From positions 1,736,001 to 1,800,000 of the forward strand of contig NZ_CP163302.1 of NCBI RefSeq assembly GCF_041022165.1: a DNA stretch of 64,000 nt. The letters are read 5' to 3'. Under the pieces are notes generated by a model. It saw nothing but the letters and a program-made list of their open reading frames with translations, made no database searches and was not told the origin of the DNA. Positions 1 through 11,140 of the stretch are shown in pieces. A program made the position numbers and the translations under genes. Source of the DNA: Sinomonas sp. P10A9 (lineage in GTDB: Bacteria; Actinomycetota; Actinomycetes; Actinomycetales; Micrococcaceae). Within the stretch, counting starts at the first letter, position 1, and every line of letters starts with the position of its first letter.

Positions 1-459
1 GGCGCGCTTGCCCGCCCGCTCGGCAAGGGCGCGTCCGGGGGCGAGCTCTCCCGCGTGATGCTCGCGATCGAAGTGGTCCTCGCAGCCGTGGACCCCGTGC
101 CGACCTTCGTGTTCGACGAGGTCGACTCGGGCGTGGGCGGCCGCGCCGCGGTGGAGATCGGGCGTCGGCTCGCGATGCTCGCGTGCCACGTCCAGGTCCT
201 GGTCGTGACCCACTTGCCCCAGGTTGCAGCGTTCGCGGACCGGCACATCACGGTCATCAAGACCTCCCGCGCCTCGGCACGGGGCGCGGACGGTGTAACG
301 GGCGTGACCTCAAGCGACGTGCGCGTCCTGGACGAGGCCGAGCGCGTCATCGAGCTCGCGCGCATGCTGGCGGGCCAGGAGGATTCGGCGAGCGCCCAAG
401 CGCACGCGCTCGAGCTCCTCGAGGATGCAAGGTCCTCCCGCGCGGCCGCCGCGAGCTGA
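1..459 (+). CDS. recN: DNA repair ATPase RecN, C-terminal part (5' end outside window)
   Basis: RecN is an SMC-like ATPase acting at double-strand breaks in recombinational repair. Only the last 152 residues are here; the reading frame is open from the first base, so the gene is cut by the window edge. Visible are the ABC signature [15 protein letters not shown] (about residues 9-23), the Walker B stretch [12 protein letters not shown] and the switch histidine in [13 protein letters not shown]. This signature, Walker B and H-loop order is the RecN C-terminal half-ATPase. The stop is followed by 65 bp before pyrG on the same strand, the usual actinobacterial neighbour. Confidence 0.97.
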   Translation, partial: GALARPLGKGASGGELSRVMLAIEVVLAAVDPVPTFVFDEVDSGVGGRAAVEIGRRLAMLACHVQVLVVTHLPQVAAFADRHITVIKTSRASARGADGVTGVTSSDVRVLDEAERVIELARMLAGQEDSASAQAHALELLEDARSSRAAAAS

Positions 460-524
460 GGATCACGTCGACACACCCGGCTTCGCGAGGGGTGGCACTC
501 AGATCGGTGATATGCTCGAATTCC

Positions 525-2306
<1,782 letters not shown>

Positions 2307-2310
2307 GTCC

Positions 2311-2991
2311 GTGGACACGCACGCGCCGCAGCCCGGCGTTGAATCGGAGGCCCACAGCGGCCCGAGTGTCGAAGACGCGCCGAGCCCGCGGCGCGTGCTG
2401 TCCTCGGACACGGTCTACAAGGGCCGCATCTGGGACGTCCGCAGCGACGCCTTCGAACTCGCCGACGGTGCAGGCGTGCTGCACCGCGACTACATCGAGC
2501 ACCCCGGCGCCGTCGCCATCCTGCCGATGGACGACGACGGGCGCATCCTCATGCTGCGTCAGTATCGCCACCCGGTGGGGATGGATCTGTGGGAGGTCCC
2601 CGCGGGTCTGCTCGACGTGGACGGCGAGTCGAACCTCGATGCCGCCGCGCGCGAGCTGGCCGAGGAGGCCGACCTCACGGCGAGCCAGTGGCACGTCCTC
2701 GCGGACTTCTTCACTTCACCGGGGTCCTCGAGCGAGGCCATCCGCATCTACTTGGCCCGCGGCCTGAGCGAGGTCGCGCCCAAGGAACGCCACGAGCGCA
2801 CCGACGAGGAGGCCGAGATCCAGTTCGCGTGGGTTCATCTGGACGCGGCCGTCCGCGCCGTCCTGGCCGGGCGCCTGCACAACCCGAGCGCAGTGGTTGC
2901 CGTCCTCGCTGCGGACGCGGCGCGCCGCACGGGATTCGCGTCCCTGCGCGCAGGCGAGACCCCGTGGCCGGCGCACCCGGCCCAGCGCTGA
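2311..2991 (+). CDS. NUDIX hydrolase, ADP-ribose pyrophosphatase type
   Basis: Predicted to hydrolyse ADP-ribose or related nucleoside diphosphate sugars. It has 226 residues. The Nudix box runs from [10 protein letters not shown] to RELAEEADL, with the catalytic REL-x-EE glutamates; the usual Gly after EE is Ala-Asp. Upstream, [14 protein letters not shown] and [10 protein letters not shown] are typical of the ADPRase (NudF-like) subgroup. Start GTG 2311 lies 4 bp after the pyrG stop, so the two are probably co-transcribed. The N-terminal 30 residues are low complexity. Substrate is inferred from family only. Confidence 0.9.
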   Translation: MDTHAPQPGVESEAHSGPSVEDAPSPRRVLSSDTVYKGRIWDVRSDAFELADGAGVLHRDYIEHPGAVAILPMDDDGRILMLRQYRHPVGMDLWEVPAGLLDVDGESNLDAAARELAEEADLTASQWHVLADFFTSPGSSSEAIRIYLARGLSEVAPKERHERTDEEAEIQFAWVHLDAAVRAVLAGRLHNPSAVVAVLAADAARRTGFASLRAGETPWPAHPAQR

Positions 2992-3002
2992 GTGGGCCTG
3001 TC

Positions 3003-4037
3003 GTGCAGGTGACCGAACCCGCGCCGCCCGCCGCTCAGGACGCCCCCGGCAGAGAGTCGTCGGGGGTGCCAGGTCGTGTCCCGGTGCCTCCGGCAGCTCT
3101 GCCGCGGCTCATCGCGCGCGCGATCGAGGACTACCTGCGCCACCTTGCCGTGGAGCGGGGCCTCGCCCCCAATACCCTTGCCGCGTACCGCCGGGATCTG
3201 GCCCGCTACGGCGCGCACCTCGCCCGCGAAGGCGTCAGCACGCCCTCGGGCGTCGAACGGCACCACGTGGGCGCCTTCGCCCAGGCGCTCCGCGACGGTG
3301 CCGACGGCGGGAGCCCGTTGACCGCCCGCTCCGCCGCAAGGACGGTGGTCGCCGTCCGCGGGCTGCACCGCTTCTGGGCGCTCGAGGGCACGACGCCGGA
3401 TGACCCGGCCGCCGACGTGCACCCGCCGCTCGCCGGGCAGCGCCTGCCCAAGGCCATCAGCATCCACGAGGTGACGCGCATCCTCGACGCCGCGGCCGCC
3501 GACACACCGTCTGGCCTGCGGGACCGCGCGCTTCTCGAGTTCCTCTACGCCACAGGTGCCCGCATCAGCGAGGCCGTCGGACTGGATGTCGACGACCTGC
3601 GCCTCGACACCCCGGACGGCGGCCCGGCAGTGGTGCGGCTGTTCGGCAAGGGCTCCAAGGAGCGCATCGTGCCGATCGGCTCCTACGCCGCCCGGGCGAT
3701 CGACGCCTATCTTGTCCGCGGGCGACCCGCGCTCGTCGCCAAGGGCAAGGGCACCCCGGGCCTGTTCCTCAACGCCCGGGGCGGTCGGCTGAGCCGCCAG
3801 AGCGCCTGGACGATCCTCAAGGATGTTGCCGAGAAGGCACAGATCACCCGGGACGTCTCGCCGCACACCTTGCGGCATTCGTTCGCGACGCACCTGCTCG
3901 AGGGCGGCGCCGACGTCCGCGTGGTCCAGGAGCTCCTCGGCCACGCCTCCGTCACGACGACCCAGGTGTATACGCTCGTCACCGCGGAGACGCTGCGCGA
4001 GGTCTACGCCCTGGCGCATCCGAGGGCCCGGGGATGA
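3003..4037 (+). CDS. xerD: Site-specific tyrosine recombinase XerD
   Basis: Resolves chromosome dimers at dif with XerC. The N-terminal SAM-like DNA-binding domain follows a Pro/Ala-rich leader ([20 protein letters not shown]). Catalytic residues are visible: Arg187 in ATGARISE, Lys in [11 protein letters not shown], His288 and Arg291 in [15 protein letters not shown], His in LLGHASV, and the nucleophile Tyr323 in TTTQVYT. Length is 344 residues, against about 300 for the family; the surplus is the N-terminal leader, so the true start could be a downstream codon. GTG 3003 lies 11 bp after the NUDIX stop. Gene order pyrG-NUDIX-xerD is the actinobacterial one, which favours XerD over XerC. Confidence 0.94.
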   Translation: MQVTEPAPPAAQDAPGRESSGVPGRVPVPPAALPRLIARAIEDYLRHLAVERGLAPNTLAAYRRDLARYGAHLAREGVSTPSGVERHHVGAFAQALRDGADGGSPLTARSAARTVVAVRGLHRFWALEGTTPDDPAADVHPPLAGQRLPKAISIHEVTRILDAAAADTPSGLRDRALLEFLYATGARISEAVGLDVDDLRLDTPDGGPAVVRLFGKGSKERIVPIGSYAARAIDAYLVRGRPALVAKGKGTPGLFLNARGGRLSRQSAWTILKDVAEKAQITRDVSPHTLRHSFATHLLEGGADVRVVQELLGHASVTTTQVYTLVTAETLREVYALAHPRARG

Positions 4038-4068
4038 GTTCCCCCCTGGCCGTCCGGGGAGTCGGCTG

Positions 4069-4560
4069 ATGGGCGCGCCGGTGGCGCTCTGCTTCCTCCT
4101 GAGGGACGGGGAAGGCGGCCGTGAGGTCCTGCTGGGGCGCAAGAAGCGCGGGTTCGGACGCGGGAAGGTCGTGGGCCTAGGCGGTCACCTCGAGGCAGGG
4201 GAGACCCCCGCGGAGGCCGCCGCACGCGAGCTCGACGAGGAGGCGGGCGTCGCGCTCGACGCCGCTCGGCTGGCACCCGCGGGAACGGTCGACTTCCGCT
4301 TCCCCGCACGTCCCGAATGGGACATGGAGTGCACGATGTTCACCGCCACGGTGTGGACCGGTGAGGTCGCGGAGAGCGAGGAGATCGCACCCGCGTGGTA
4401 CCCGGTGGATGCGCTGCCGGTCACGGACATGTGGCAGGACGCCGACCACTGGCTCCCGATCGTCCTGACCGGGGCTGTTGCCGACTTCCGCGTCGAAATG
4501 GCGGAGGACAACGAGTCGGTCGCCCGATTCGTCGTCCTCCGCCACGCCGAGGCTGACTGA
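4069..4560 (+). CDS. NUDIX hydrolase, MutT/MTH1-like (oxidised purine dNTPase)
   Basis: Probably cleans the nucleotide pool of oxidised purine nucleoside triphosphates. It has 163 residues. The Nudix box GGHLEAGETPAEAAAREL followed by DEEAGV is complete, and the preceding GRKKRGFGRGKVVGLGG resembles the GKxxGxGGK motif of MTH1-type enzymes. Start ATG 4069 is 31 bp downstream of xerD on the same strand. The gene converges on prpC; only 24 bp separate the two stops, with no strong hairpin seen. The exact substrate is not shown by sequence. Confidence 0.85.
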   Translation: MGAPVALCFLLRDGEGGREVLLGRKKRGFGRGKVVGLGGHLEAGETPAEAAARELDEEAGVALDAARLAPAGTVDFRFPARPEWDMECTMFTATVWTGEVAESEEIAPAWYPVDALPVTDMWQDADHWLPIVLTGAVADFRVEMAEDNESVARFVVLRHAEAD

Positions 4561-4584
4561 GCCCCTGCCGAAGGTCCCCGGAGG

Positions 4585-5748
4585 CTAGTCCAGATGCCGC
4601 TCGTCGGGGCCGTTGTAGGCCGAGAGCGGACGGATGAGCGCATTGTTCTCGACCTGCTCCATGACATGCGCGGTCCAGCCGACGATCCGGCTCGCCACGA
4701 AGAGCGGCGTGAACGTGGGGATGTCGAAGCCCATGAGGTGGTACGCCGGCCCGGTCGGGTAGTCGAGGTTGGGTTTGATGCCCTTCGCCTCGTCCATGGA
4801 CTGCTCGAGCCCGTCGTACAGGCCCAGGATCTCAGGACGGCCGTAGAACGCGATGAGGTCGTCGAGGGCGGCCTTCATGGTCGGCACCCGCGAGTCGCCG
4901 TGCTTGTACACGCGGTGGCCGAAGCCCATGACCTTCTTCTTCGCCGCGAGCGCCTCGTCCATCCAGACCTTGGCCCGGACCTTGGCCTGCTCGTGGGTCT
5001 CGTCCGTGCGGATGCCGATGTCCTCGAAGGTCTCCATGACCGCCTCGTTGGCCCCGCCGTGGAGCGGGCCCTTGAGGGCGCCGATAGCCGCGGTGACCGC
5101 GGAGTGGAGGTCCGAGAGGGTCGAAGTGACCACGCGGGCGGTGAACGTCGAGGCGTTGAACGAGTGCTCGGCGTAAAGGATCATCGAGACCTCGAACGCG
5201 CGGACCACCTCGGGGGCGGCTTCCTCGCCGAACGTCATCCACAGGAAGTTCGCGGCGTAGCCGAGATCGTCCCGGGGCTCGACGAGGCTCTCGCCGCGGC
5301 GCCGGCGCTGGTCGTAGGCGACCACCGCGGGCATCGCAGCGAAGAGTTCGACGGACTTCGCCAGGTTCGCCCCGCGCGAGGAGTCGCCTGCCAGGGGGTG
5401 CCGCGCGCCCTGGACACTCGCCGCGGTGCGGCACACGTCCATGGGATGGCATGTGACGGGGAGCTCGTCCACGACCTGCTTCAGGAGCGGGTCGAGGTGT
5501 CGGCCGGCACGCTCCCGCGTCTCGAACTGGGACAGCTGCTCGGGCGTGGGAAGCTCGCCGTACCACAGGAGGTACGCGACCTCCTCGAAGCTGCAGCGGG
5601 CAGCGAGCTCCTGGACCGGGTAGCCGCGGTACAGGAGGGAATTCGTGTCAGGGTTGACCTTCGAGATCGCGGTGTAGTCCACCACCACGCCGGCAAGGCC
5701 CTTCCTGATCGCGCTGTCGCTCTGCATGGTGCTTGGCACCTGTGTCAT
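4585..5748 (-). CDS. prpC: Bifunctional 2-methylcitrate synthase/citrate synthase
   Basis: Condenses propionyl-CoA (or acetyl-CoA) with oxaloacetate in the methylcitrate cycle. It has 387 residues, the short citrate-synthase type II/PrpC length. Catalytic residues by family alignment are His230 in LKGPLHGGANEAV, His278 in VMGFGHRVYK and Asp329 in PNLDYPTG. SFNASTFTARVV and ARHPLAGD are also typical. It is the last gene of gntR-prpD-prpB-prpC, 34 bp after prpB. Context, not residues alone, supports methylcitrate synthase over plain citrate synthase. Confidence 0.95.
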   Translation of the reverse strand: MTQVPSTMQSDSAIRKGLAGVVVDYTAISKVNPDTNSLLYRGYPVQELAARCSFEEVAYLLWYGELPTPEQLSQFETRERAGRHLDPLLKQVVDELPVTCHPMDVCRTAASVQGARHPLAGDSSRGANLAKSVELFAAMPAVVAYDQRRRRGESLVEPRDDLGYAANFLWMTFGEEAAPEVVRAFEVSMILYAEHSFNASTFTARVVTSTLSDLHSAVTAAIGALKGPLHGGANEAVMETFEDIGIRTDETHEQAKVRAKVWMDEALAAKKKVMGFGHRVYKHGDSRVPTMKAALDDLIAFYGRPEILGLYDGLEQSMDEAKGIKPNLDYPTGPAYHLMGFDIPTFTPLFVASRIVGWTAHVMEQVENNALIRPLSAYNGPDERHLD

Positions 5749-5782
5749 TGCAGGACTCCTTTGTCAGTGGCCCTCGGAGCCG

Positions 5783-6700
5783 TCAGTATCGGCCCGGAAC
5801 CTGGAAGTTGAACACGCTGGTGTCGAAGCCGTTGTATGCCTCGTAGTCAACCAGCTCGTAGAGGCGTGAGCGAGTCAACATGTTCTCGACTTGGGCCTCC
5901 TGCGTGCCGTCCGCCCTGATGCTATCCAGCGTACGTTCTGCAGCGCCCATGGCAATGCGGAGCAGGGTGACCGGATAGATGACCATGTTGATGCCCACCG
6001 AGGCGAGCTCCTGGGCCGTGAAGAGGCGGCTCTTGCCGAACTCGGTCATGTTGGCCAGGACCGGGACGGTTACGGCGTCCCGGATGGCTTTGAACTCCTC
6101 GATGCTGCCCATGGCCTCGGGGAAGATCGCGTCGGCGCCCGCCTCGACAAGCGCCTTGGCGCGCTCGACGGCGGCGTCGAGCCCCGCCGCGCCCTCGCCC
6201 GTCGCACGGATGTCGGTCCGCGCCATGATGAGGAAGTTCGGGTCCCGCCGGGCGTCTGCCGCGGCGCGGACGCGCTGGAGGGCTGTGTCCAGGTCCACGA
6301 CCGACTTGCCGTCAAGGTGCCCGCACCGCTTCGGATTCACCTGGTCCTCGATGTGCATTCCGGCGAGGCCAGCGTTCTCGAGCTCCTGGATGGTGCGCGC
6401 CACGTTCATGGCCTCGCCGAAGCCCGTGTCGGCGTCGACGATCGCCGGCAGCTCGGTCATCCGGGCGATCTGGCCGGCCCGCGTGGCGACCTCGGTCAGG
6501 GTCGTCAGGCCGATGTCCGGCAGGCCCAGATCGTTCGCGAGCACGGCCCCCGAGATGTAGACCCCCGGGAACCCCTTCTCCTCGATGAGCCGCGCGGAGA
6601 GCGGGCTGAACGCGCCCGGGAACTGCTGGAGCGTGCCCGAGGCGAGGATCTCGCGCAGTTTGACGCGCTTCTGCTCGGGGGTGGTGGTGGAGTAGAGCAT
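5783..6700 (-). CDS. prpB: Methylisocitrate lyase
   Basis: Splits 2-methylisocitrate into pyruvate and succinate, the last methylcitrate-cycle step. It has 305 residues. The isocitrate-lyase superfamily active-site loop is NPKRCGHLDGK with Cys126, and the Mg-binding stretch is PAIVDADTGFGEA. Start ATG 6700 (MLYSTTTPEQ) was chosen because it leaves 25 bp after prpD and fits the family N-terminus; an upstream ATG at 6739 would overlap prpD by 14 bp. Confidence 0.96.
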   Translation of the reverse strand: MLYSTTTPEQKRVKLREILASGTLQQFPGAFSPLSARLIEEKGFPGVYISGAVLANDLGLPDIGLTTLTEVATRAGQIARMTELPAIVDADTGFGEAMNVARTIQELENAGLAGMHIEDQVNPKRCGHLDGKSVVDLDTALQRVRAAADARRDPNFLIMARTDIRATGEGAAGLDAAVERAKALVEAGADAIFPEAMGSIEEFKAIRDAVTVPVLANMTEFGKSRLFTAQELASVGINMVIYPVTLLRIAMGAAERTLDSIRADGTQEAQVENMLTRSRLYELVDYEAYNGFDTSVFNFQVPGRY

Positions 6701-6725
6701 GGTCGTCAGTCCTCTCAGAACAGTC

Positions 6726-8246
6726 TCAGAAGAGACCATGCGGCGCGGCGGCGAGGTCGATCACGCCGTCCTTCGCCACGATGTTGAGCTGGTCGAGCTC
6801 GCCGGCGCCCAGCTCGGGCAGACGCTGCACGGCGGCCAGGAAGCGGTCGATCTCCTCGGGTGCCACGGACTCGGCGGCGAGCGTCCGGAACTTCGCGATG
6901 TACTGCTCGCGGCCGAACGGGCGGGCACCGAGCGGGTGCGCGTCGGCGACCGCGATCTGGTCCTCGATGACGGTCCCGTCAGTGAGGGTGATGACGACCG
7001 AGCCGCCGAAGGCCTTCTCGGCGATGTCGAGGGAGTGGTACCGCCGCGTCCACTCGGGGTCCTCCTCGGTGGTCACCTTGTGCCACAGCTCGACGGTGTC
7101 CTGCCGGCCCGCGCGCTCGGGGGAGTAGGAGTCCACGTGGTGCCACGTGCCGTCCTGGAGGGCGACCGCGAAGATGTAGGGGATCGAGTGGTCGAGCGTC
7201 TCGCGCGAGGCCGTCGGATCGTACTTCTGCGGGTCGTTGGCCCCCGAGCCGATCACGTAGTGCGTGTGGTGGCTCGTCTTGATGAGGATGCTCGCCACGT
7301 TCTCGGGCTTGGTCACCTCGGGGTGCTCGCGGTGCAGCTTGCGCGCGAGGTCGATCCAGGCCTGTGCCTGGTACTCGGCCGAGTGCTCCTTCGTGTACGT
7401 GTCCAGGATCGCCCGCTTGGCCTCGCCTTCAGCGGGCAGCGGGACCTCGTACGCGGCGTCGGGGCCGTCGAGGAGCCAGGCGATGACGCCGTCTTCGCCC
7501 TCGTAGATCGGCACGGGGGAGGTCTGGCCGCGCATCGCGCGGTCCACGGCCTCGACGGCCATCTTGCCCGCGAACGCCGGGGCGTGGGCCTTCCAGGTGG
7601 AGATCTCGCCCTTGCGGGACTGGCGGGTCGCCGTCGTCGTGTGCAGGGCCTGGCCCACGGCCTGGAAGATCGTCTCGACGTCGAGGCCGAGCAGCGTGCC
7701 GATACCTGCGGCGGCCGAGGGGCCGAGGTGCGCGACGTGGTCGATCTTGTGCTTGTGCAGGCTGATGGCCTTGACGAGGTCGACCTGGATCTCGTAGCCG
7801 GTCGCGATGCCGCGGATGAGGTCGTGGCCGGTGGAGCCAGCATGCTGGCCCACGGCGAGGATCGGCGGGATGTTGTCGCCGGGGTGCGAGTACTCCGCCG
7901 CGAGGAACGTGTCGTGGTAGTCGAGTTCGCGGACCGCAACGCCGTTGGCCCAGGCGGCCCACTCGGGGGAGACCCGGTCGTCGACGCCGAAGACGAGGGA
8001 GCCCTTTCCGCCGGACGACGGCGCGTGGCTGAGTGCCTGGGCGCGCGCTGCGACGATCGGACCGCGGTTGAGCGACGCAATGGCCACCGACGCATTGTCG
8101 ATGATGCGGTTGATGATCATCTCGGTCACCTCGGGCGTGACCTCCACCGGGTCGGCGGCGACCGTGGCGATCTTGTGCGCGAGCTGGTCCTCGCGGGGCA
8201 GGTTCTCTTCGCTCTTGTAGACGCGGACCTTGTGCATCTCAACCAT
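6726..8246 (-). CDS. prpD: 2-methylcitrate dehydratase (MmgE/PrpD family)
   Basis: Dehydrates 2-methylcitrate to methylaconitate in propionate catabolism. It has 506 residues, normal for PrpD, with family stretches [39 protein letters not shown] and the [11 protein letters not shown] region. Start ATG 8246 is preceded by AGGAGAGG at 7-8 bp spacing. The start lies inside the 3' end of the gntR gene (8-bp overlap), so translation is probably coupled. It is the first enzyme gene of the prp operon. This class of PrpD does not carry an Fe-S cluster. Confidence 0.96.
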   Translation of the reverse strand: MVEMHKVRVYKSEENLPREDQLAHKIATVAADPVEVTPEVTEMIINRIIDNASVAIASLNRGPIVAARAQALSHAPSSGGKGSLVFGVDDRVSPEWAAWANGVAVRELDYHDTFLAAEYSHPGDNIPPILAVGQHAGSTGHDLIRGIATGYEIQVDLVKAISLHKHKIDHVAHLGPSAAAGIGTLLGLDVETIFQAVGQALHTTTATRQSRKGEISTWKAHAPAFAGKMAVEAVDRAMRGQTSPVPIYEGEDGVIAWLLDGPDAAYEVPLPAEGEAKRAILDTYTKEHSAEYQAQAWIDLARKLHREHPEVTKPENVASILIKTSHHTHYVIGSGANDPQKYDPTASRETLDHSIPYIFAVALQDGTWHHVDSYSPERAGRQDTVELWHKVTTEEDPEWTRRYHSLDIAEKAFGGSVVITLTDGTVIEDQIAVADAHPLGARPFGREQYIAKFRTLAAESVAPEEIDRFLAAVQRLPELGAGELDQLNIVAKDGVIDLAAAPHGLF

Positions 8247-8928
8247 GGGTGGCCTCTCCTGGCGGTGTTTTACCTGGCGGTGTTTTACCTGGCGGTGTGT
8301 TGGCGGACTTGATGTGGTTCAGGCTGTTGTTCAGGTGGATCGCCGTCGCGGCGGCCGCGAGGTGCGCATTGCCGTCCGCGATGGCCCCGGCAATCGCCGC
8401 GTGCTCGGATGCGGCCTGCCTCAGCCGCGCGGCGTCGTCCTTCGCCAGGCGACGGACGCGGGTGAGGTGTACCCGCAGCCCCTCGAGGGACTGCGTGAGG
8501 TAGGAGTTGCCGATCGCGGCGTCGATTTCGGCGTCGAGCTCGGCGGCGAGCGAGTAGTACTCGTGCCGGAGCGGGTCATCGTCGGTGAGGAGGGCCGGCG
8601 CCGCGAGGAACCGGTCCCGCAGGTCGGCGAACCGCTCGCGGTCGCCGCGCGCTGCCGCCAGTGCCGCGGCCTTGGATTCGAGGACCTCGCGGAGTTCGAA
8701 GAGCTCGTCGATGTGGGCGAGGGAGATGTCGCTCACGATGACGCCGCGGCCCCTCTGCGCGGAGGCAAGGCCCTCGGCTGTGAGGCGGGCGAGCGCTTCG
8801 CGCAGCGGAGTGCGGGAGACCCCCAGGCGCTCGGACTGCTCGACCTCTCCGAGGACCGTCCCGGGGGTGAGGCGCCATTCGACGATGTCATCCCGCAGGG
8901 CCGAGTACGCGCGGTCGCTGGCCTTCAT
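8239..8928 (-). CDS. GntR family (FCD domain) regulator of the prp locus
   Basis: It has 229 residues: an N-terminal winged helix (about 8-75; [22 protein letters not shown] is the GntR recognition helix) and an all-helical FCD effector domain ([18 protein letters not shown]). Start ATG 8928 has the strong ribosome site GAGGGGAG 5 bp upstream. It is the first gene of the minus-strand operon and overlaps prpD by 8 bp. Two TGTATACA palindromes, fitting the GntR core GTNNAC, lie between it and divergent prpE, so it most likely controls both directions, probably with a methylcitrate-cycle intermediate as ligand (inference). The C-terminus ends in a repeated TPPGK tail made by a 15-bp tandem repeat. 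Confidence 0.92.
   Translation of the reverse strand: MKASDRAYSALRDDIVEWRLTPGTVLGEVEQSERLGVSRTPLREALARLTAEGLASAQRGRGVIVSDISLAHIDELFELREVLESKAAALAAARGDRERFADLRDRFLAAPALLTDDDPLRHEYYSLAAELDAEIDAAIGNSYLTQSLEGLRVHLTRVRRLAKDDAARLRQAASEHAAIAGAIADGNAHLAAAATAIHLNNSLNHIKSANTPPGKTPPGKTPPGEATHG
8258..8302. repeat. 15-bp tandem repeat, nearly 3 copies
   Basis: CCTGGCGGTGTTTTA occurs at 8258-8272 and 8273-8287, with a third partial copy from 8288. It lies inside the 3' end of the GntR gene, where it encodes repeated TPPGK residues, and immediately upstream of the prpD ribosome site. Copy-number change by replication slippage would be in frame. Confidence 0.9.
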
Positions 8929-9009
8929 CGCACTCCCCTCTGAATGGAACTGGCTGGCTCTTGCTACGAACGGGCTTGGCCGCTCAGGAGACCGATCAAC
9001 CGGCTCTTC

Positions 9010-9017
9010 TGTATACA
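9010..9017. promoter_or_regulatory. Palindrome TGTATACA, prp-side operator
   Basis: A perfect 8-bp palindrome, 81 bp upstream of the gntR start, with flank TGTATACATTG. It matches the GntR-type core GTNNAC and recurs at 9096-9103. On the minus strand it could overlap a -10 element (TATACA), which would give autorepression. Confidence 0.6.
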
Positions 9018-9094
9018 TTGACACCGCCAACCTGAGAATGCAAGTAGAGATTCCTGAGAAATTCGGGCCGGGTGTCGCACGGCAGATGCCTCAA

Positions 9095-9104
9095 ATGTAT
9101 ACAT
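9095..9104. promoter_or_regulatory. Palindrome ATGTATACAT, prpE-side operator
   Basis: A perfect 10-bp palindrome sharing the TGTATACAT core with 9010-9017; centres are 86 bp apart, about eight helical turns. It sits just upstream of the predicted prpE -35 element at 9111. Confidence 0.6.
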
Positions 9105-9110
9105 GTGCCC

Positions 9111-9139
9111 TTGTGGTGCGACGTCGACTGACTTAGTCT
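9111..9139 (+). promoter_or_regulatory. Predicted prpE promoter (TTGTGG-17-TAGTCT)
   Basis: A sigma-70-like pair with 17-bp spacing, 33 bp before the prpE start codon and directly downstream of the ATGTATACAT operator. Confidence 0.5.
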
Positions 9140-9171
9140 GGGCAGACCACGAGGAAGTGAGGAGTGCCACA

Positions 9172-11097
9172 GTGACACAGGGGACGGGCGTGACGCGGGA
9201 GACGGGATCGTACGCCGAGGTGTACCGGGAGAGCCTTGAGGAGAGGGAGGCCTTCTGGCTCGAAGCAGCGAAGGCGGTGGACTGGGTCGATGAGCCCACC
9301 GCGGCGCTGGATGCGACCGAGCCTCCGCTGTACCGGTGGTTCCCGGATGGCACGCTGAACACGAGCTACAACGCGCTGGACCGCCATGTCGAGGCCGGCC
9401 GGGGCGACGCAGCCGCCCTTATCTACGACTCCGCCGTCCTCGGCGTCCAGCAGACGTACACGTACTCCGAGCTCACCGACCTCGTGGCCCGCTGCGCCGG
9501 CGCACTGCACGCGCTGGGCGTCGGAAAGGGGGACCGCGTCGTCGTCTACATGCCGATGATCCCCGAGGCCGCCGTCGCGATGCTCGCGTGTGCCAGGCTC
9601 GGAGCCGTGCACTCGGTGGTTTTCGGCGGGTTCGCACCCCGCGAGCTCGCGGCCAGGATCAAGGACGCGCGCCCCACTGTCATCGTGACTGCGAGTGGCG
9701 GGATCGAGCCGAACCGCAGGGTCGAGTACCTTCCGGCCGTGGCCGAGGCTCTTGAGATCGCCGAAATGCCCGAGGTCGGCGTCGTGGTCAAGGTCCGCCC
9801 TGGGTTCGCCCACCAGCTCGCGGACCACAGCGATTGGCACGATTTCGACGCGCTCATCGCGGATGCCGAGCCTGCTGCGCCCGTGCCGGTGGCCGCGTCC
9901 GACCCCCTCTACATCCTGTACACGTCCGGAACCACGGGCACGCCCAAGGGAGTGCAGCGGGACAACGGCGGCCACGCGGTGGCGCTCGCATGGACGCTGA
10001 AGAACCTCTACGGCGTGGGGCCGGGCGAGGTCATGTGGACGGCCTCGGATGTCGGGTGGGTCGTTGGGCACTCCTACATCGTCTACGGCCCGCTCCTGGC
10101 TGGCGCGACCACCCTCCTCTACGAGGGCAAGCCCGTGGGCACGCCGGACGCCGGGGCCTTCTGGCGGGTCGTGGCCGATCACGGGGTCAAGGTCCTCTTC
10201 ACAGCGCCGACTGCACTGCGCGCGATCCGTCGAGCCGACCCTGAGGCCGCGCTGCTCGCCGGCTACGACGTCTCCTCGCTCGCGCGCCTGTATGCCGCGG
10301 GCGAGCGGCTCGACCCTGAGACCTACCGGTGGGCCGGCGAGAAGCTCGGCGTCCCCGTGATCGACCACTGGTGGCAGACCGAGACGGGCTGGGCCATCTG
10401 CGGGAACCCCCGGGGGCTCGTGGACATGCCGCTCAAGGCGGGATCGCCGTCCGTGCCGATGCCGGGCTACGACCTTGAGATCCTCGACGGCGCAGGTGAG
10501 CCCGTGGGGCTCGGGGAGGAAGGGAACATCGTGCTCCGGCTCCCGATGCCCCCGGGAACCCTCACGACCCTGTGGCACAACGACGAGCGCTTCATCGGCT
10601 CCTACCTCGCTGCGTTCCCGGGCTACTACGCCACCGGCGACTCCGGCTACCGTGACGCGGACGGCTACGTGTTCGTGATGGGCCGTACCGACGACATCAT
10701 CAATGTCGCGGGCCATCGGCTCTCGACGGGATCCATCGAGGCGGTCCTCGCGGGCCACCCCGCCGTGGCGGAATGCGCCGTGATCGGCCTCAAGGACTCA
10801 CTCAAAGGCCAGCGGGCCGTCGGCTACGTGGTGCTCAAGGCGGGGGTCGAGATGCGCGAGGAGGACCTCGTGCCCGAGCTCGTGGCGCTCGTGCGCCAGC
10901 AGATCGGGCCGGTGGCAGACTTCAAGCAGGCCATCGTCGTGGACGCCCTGCCCAAGACCCGCTCCGGCAAGATCTTGCGCAAGACGATGCGCCAGATTGC
11001 CGACGGCGAGCAGTACACCGTCCCGTCCACGATTGAGGATCCAGGGGTGATCGAGCGACTGCTCCCGGTCCTGCAGGCAGGGGGCTGGGGCTCCTGA
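9172..11097 (+). CDS. prpE: Propionyl-CoA synthetase (acyl-CoA synthetase, ACS family)
   Basis: Activates propionate to propionyl-CoA, feeding the divergent methylcitrate-cycle genes. It has 641 residues. The AMP-binding motif is YTSGTTGTPKG, followed by VQRDNGGHAVALAW, the PrpE/ACSS3 form. TAPTALRAIRRADPEA is also PrpE-like, where acetyl-CoA synthetase has a different stretch. WWQTETGW, YATGD and GRTDDIINVAGHR are present. Lys600 in KTRSGKILRK is the catalytic, acetylation-prone lysine. Start GTG 9172 has GTGAGGAG 7 bp upstream; the frame is open further upstream but runs through the operator and promoter. Confidence 0.92.
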   Translation: MTQGTGVTRETGSYAEVYRESLEEREAFWLEAAKAVDWVDEPTAALDATEPPLYRWFPDGTLNTSYNALDRHVEAGRGDAAALIYDSAVLGVQQTYTYSELTDLVARCAGALHALGVGKGDRVVVYMPMIPEAAVAMLACARLGAVHSVVFGGFAPRELAARIKDARPTVIVTASGGIEPNRRVEYLPAVAEALEIAEMPEVGVVVKVRPGFAHQLADHSDWHDFDALIADAEPAAPVPVAASDPLYILYTSGTTGTPKGVQRDNGGHAVALAWTLKNLYGVGPGEVMWTASDVGWVVGHSYIVYGPLLAGATTLLYEGKPVGTPDAGAFWRVVADHGVKVLFTAPTALRAIRRADPEAALLAGYDVSSLARLYAAGERLDPETYRWAGEKLGVPVIDHWWQTETGWAICGNPRGLVDMPLKAGSPSVPMPGYDLEILDGAGEPVGLGEEGNIVLRLPMPPGTLTTLWHNDERFIGSYLAAFPGYYATGDSGYRDADGYVFVMGRTDDIINVAGHRLSTGSIEAVLAGHPAVAECAVIGLKDSLKGQRAVGYVVLKAGVEMREEDLVPELVALVRQQIGPVADFKQAIVVDALPKTRSGKILRKTMRQIADGEQYTVPSTIEDPGVIERLLPVLQAGGWGS

Positions 11098-11116
11098 GGG
11101 CGATGTGACATTCAAA

Positions 11117-11132
11117 GTTACTCGTGAGTAAC
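11117..11132. promoter_or_regulatory. Inverted repeat GTTACTCGTGAGTAAC (operator)
   Basis: Perfect 7-bp arms with a 2-bp centre, a typical TetR-type operator shape. Its right arm overlaps TAACAT (11129-11134), the apparent -10 of the leaderless thioesterase mRNA, so binding would block transcription. A close relative lies upstream of fadD at 56583-56598. Confidence 0.65.
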
Positions 11133-11140
11133 ATGATGTT

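Noticed and set aside
1..459. recN as a broken gene
   Set aside because: The frame is open to the first base; it is cut by the window edge. The same holds for the kinase at the right end.
4594..5811. 405-codon plus-strand frame opposite prpC
   Set aside because: Same kind of antisense shadow; prpC has all catalytic residues.
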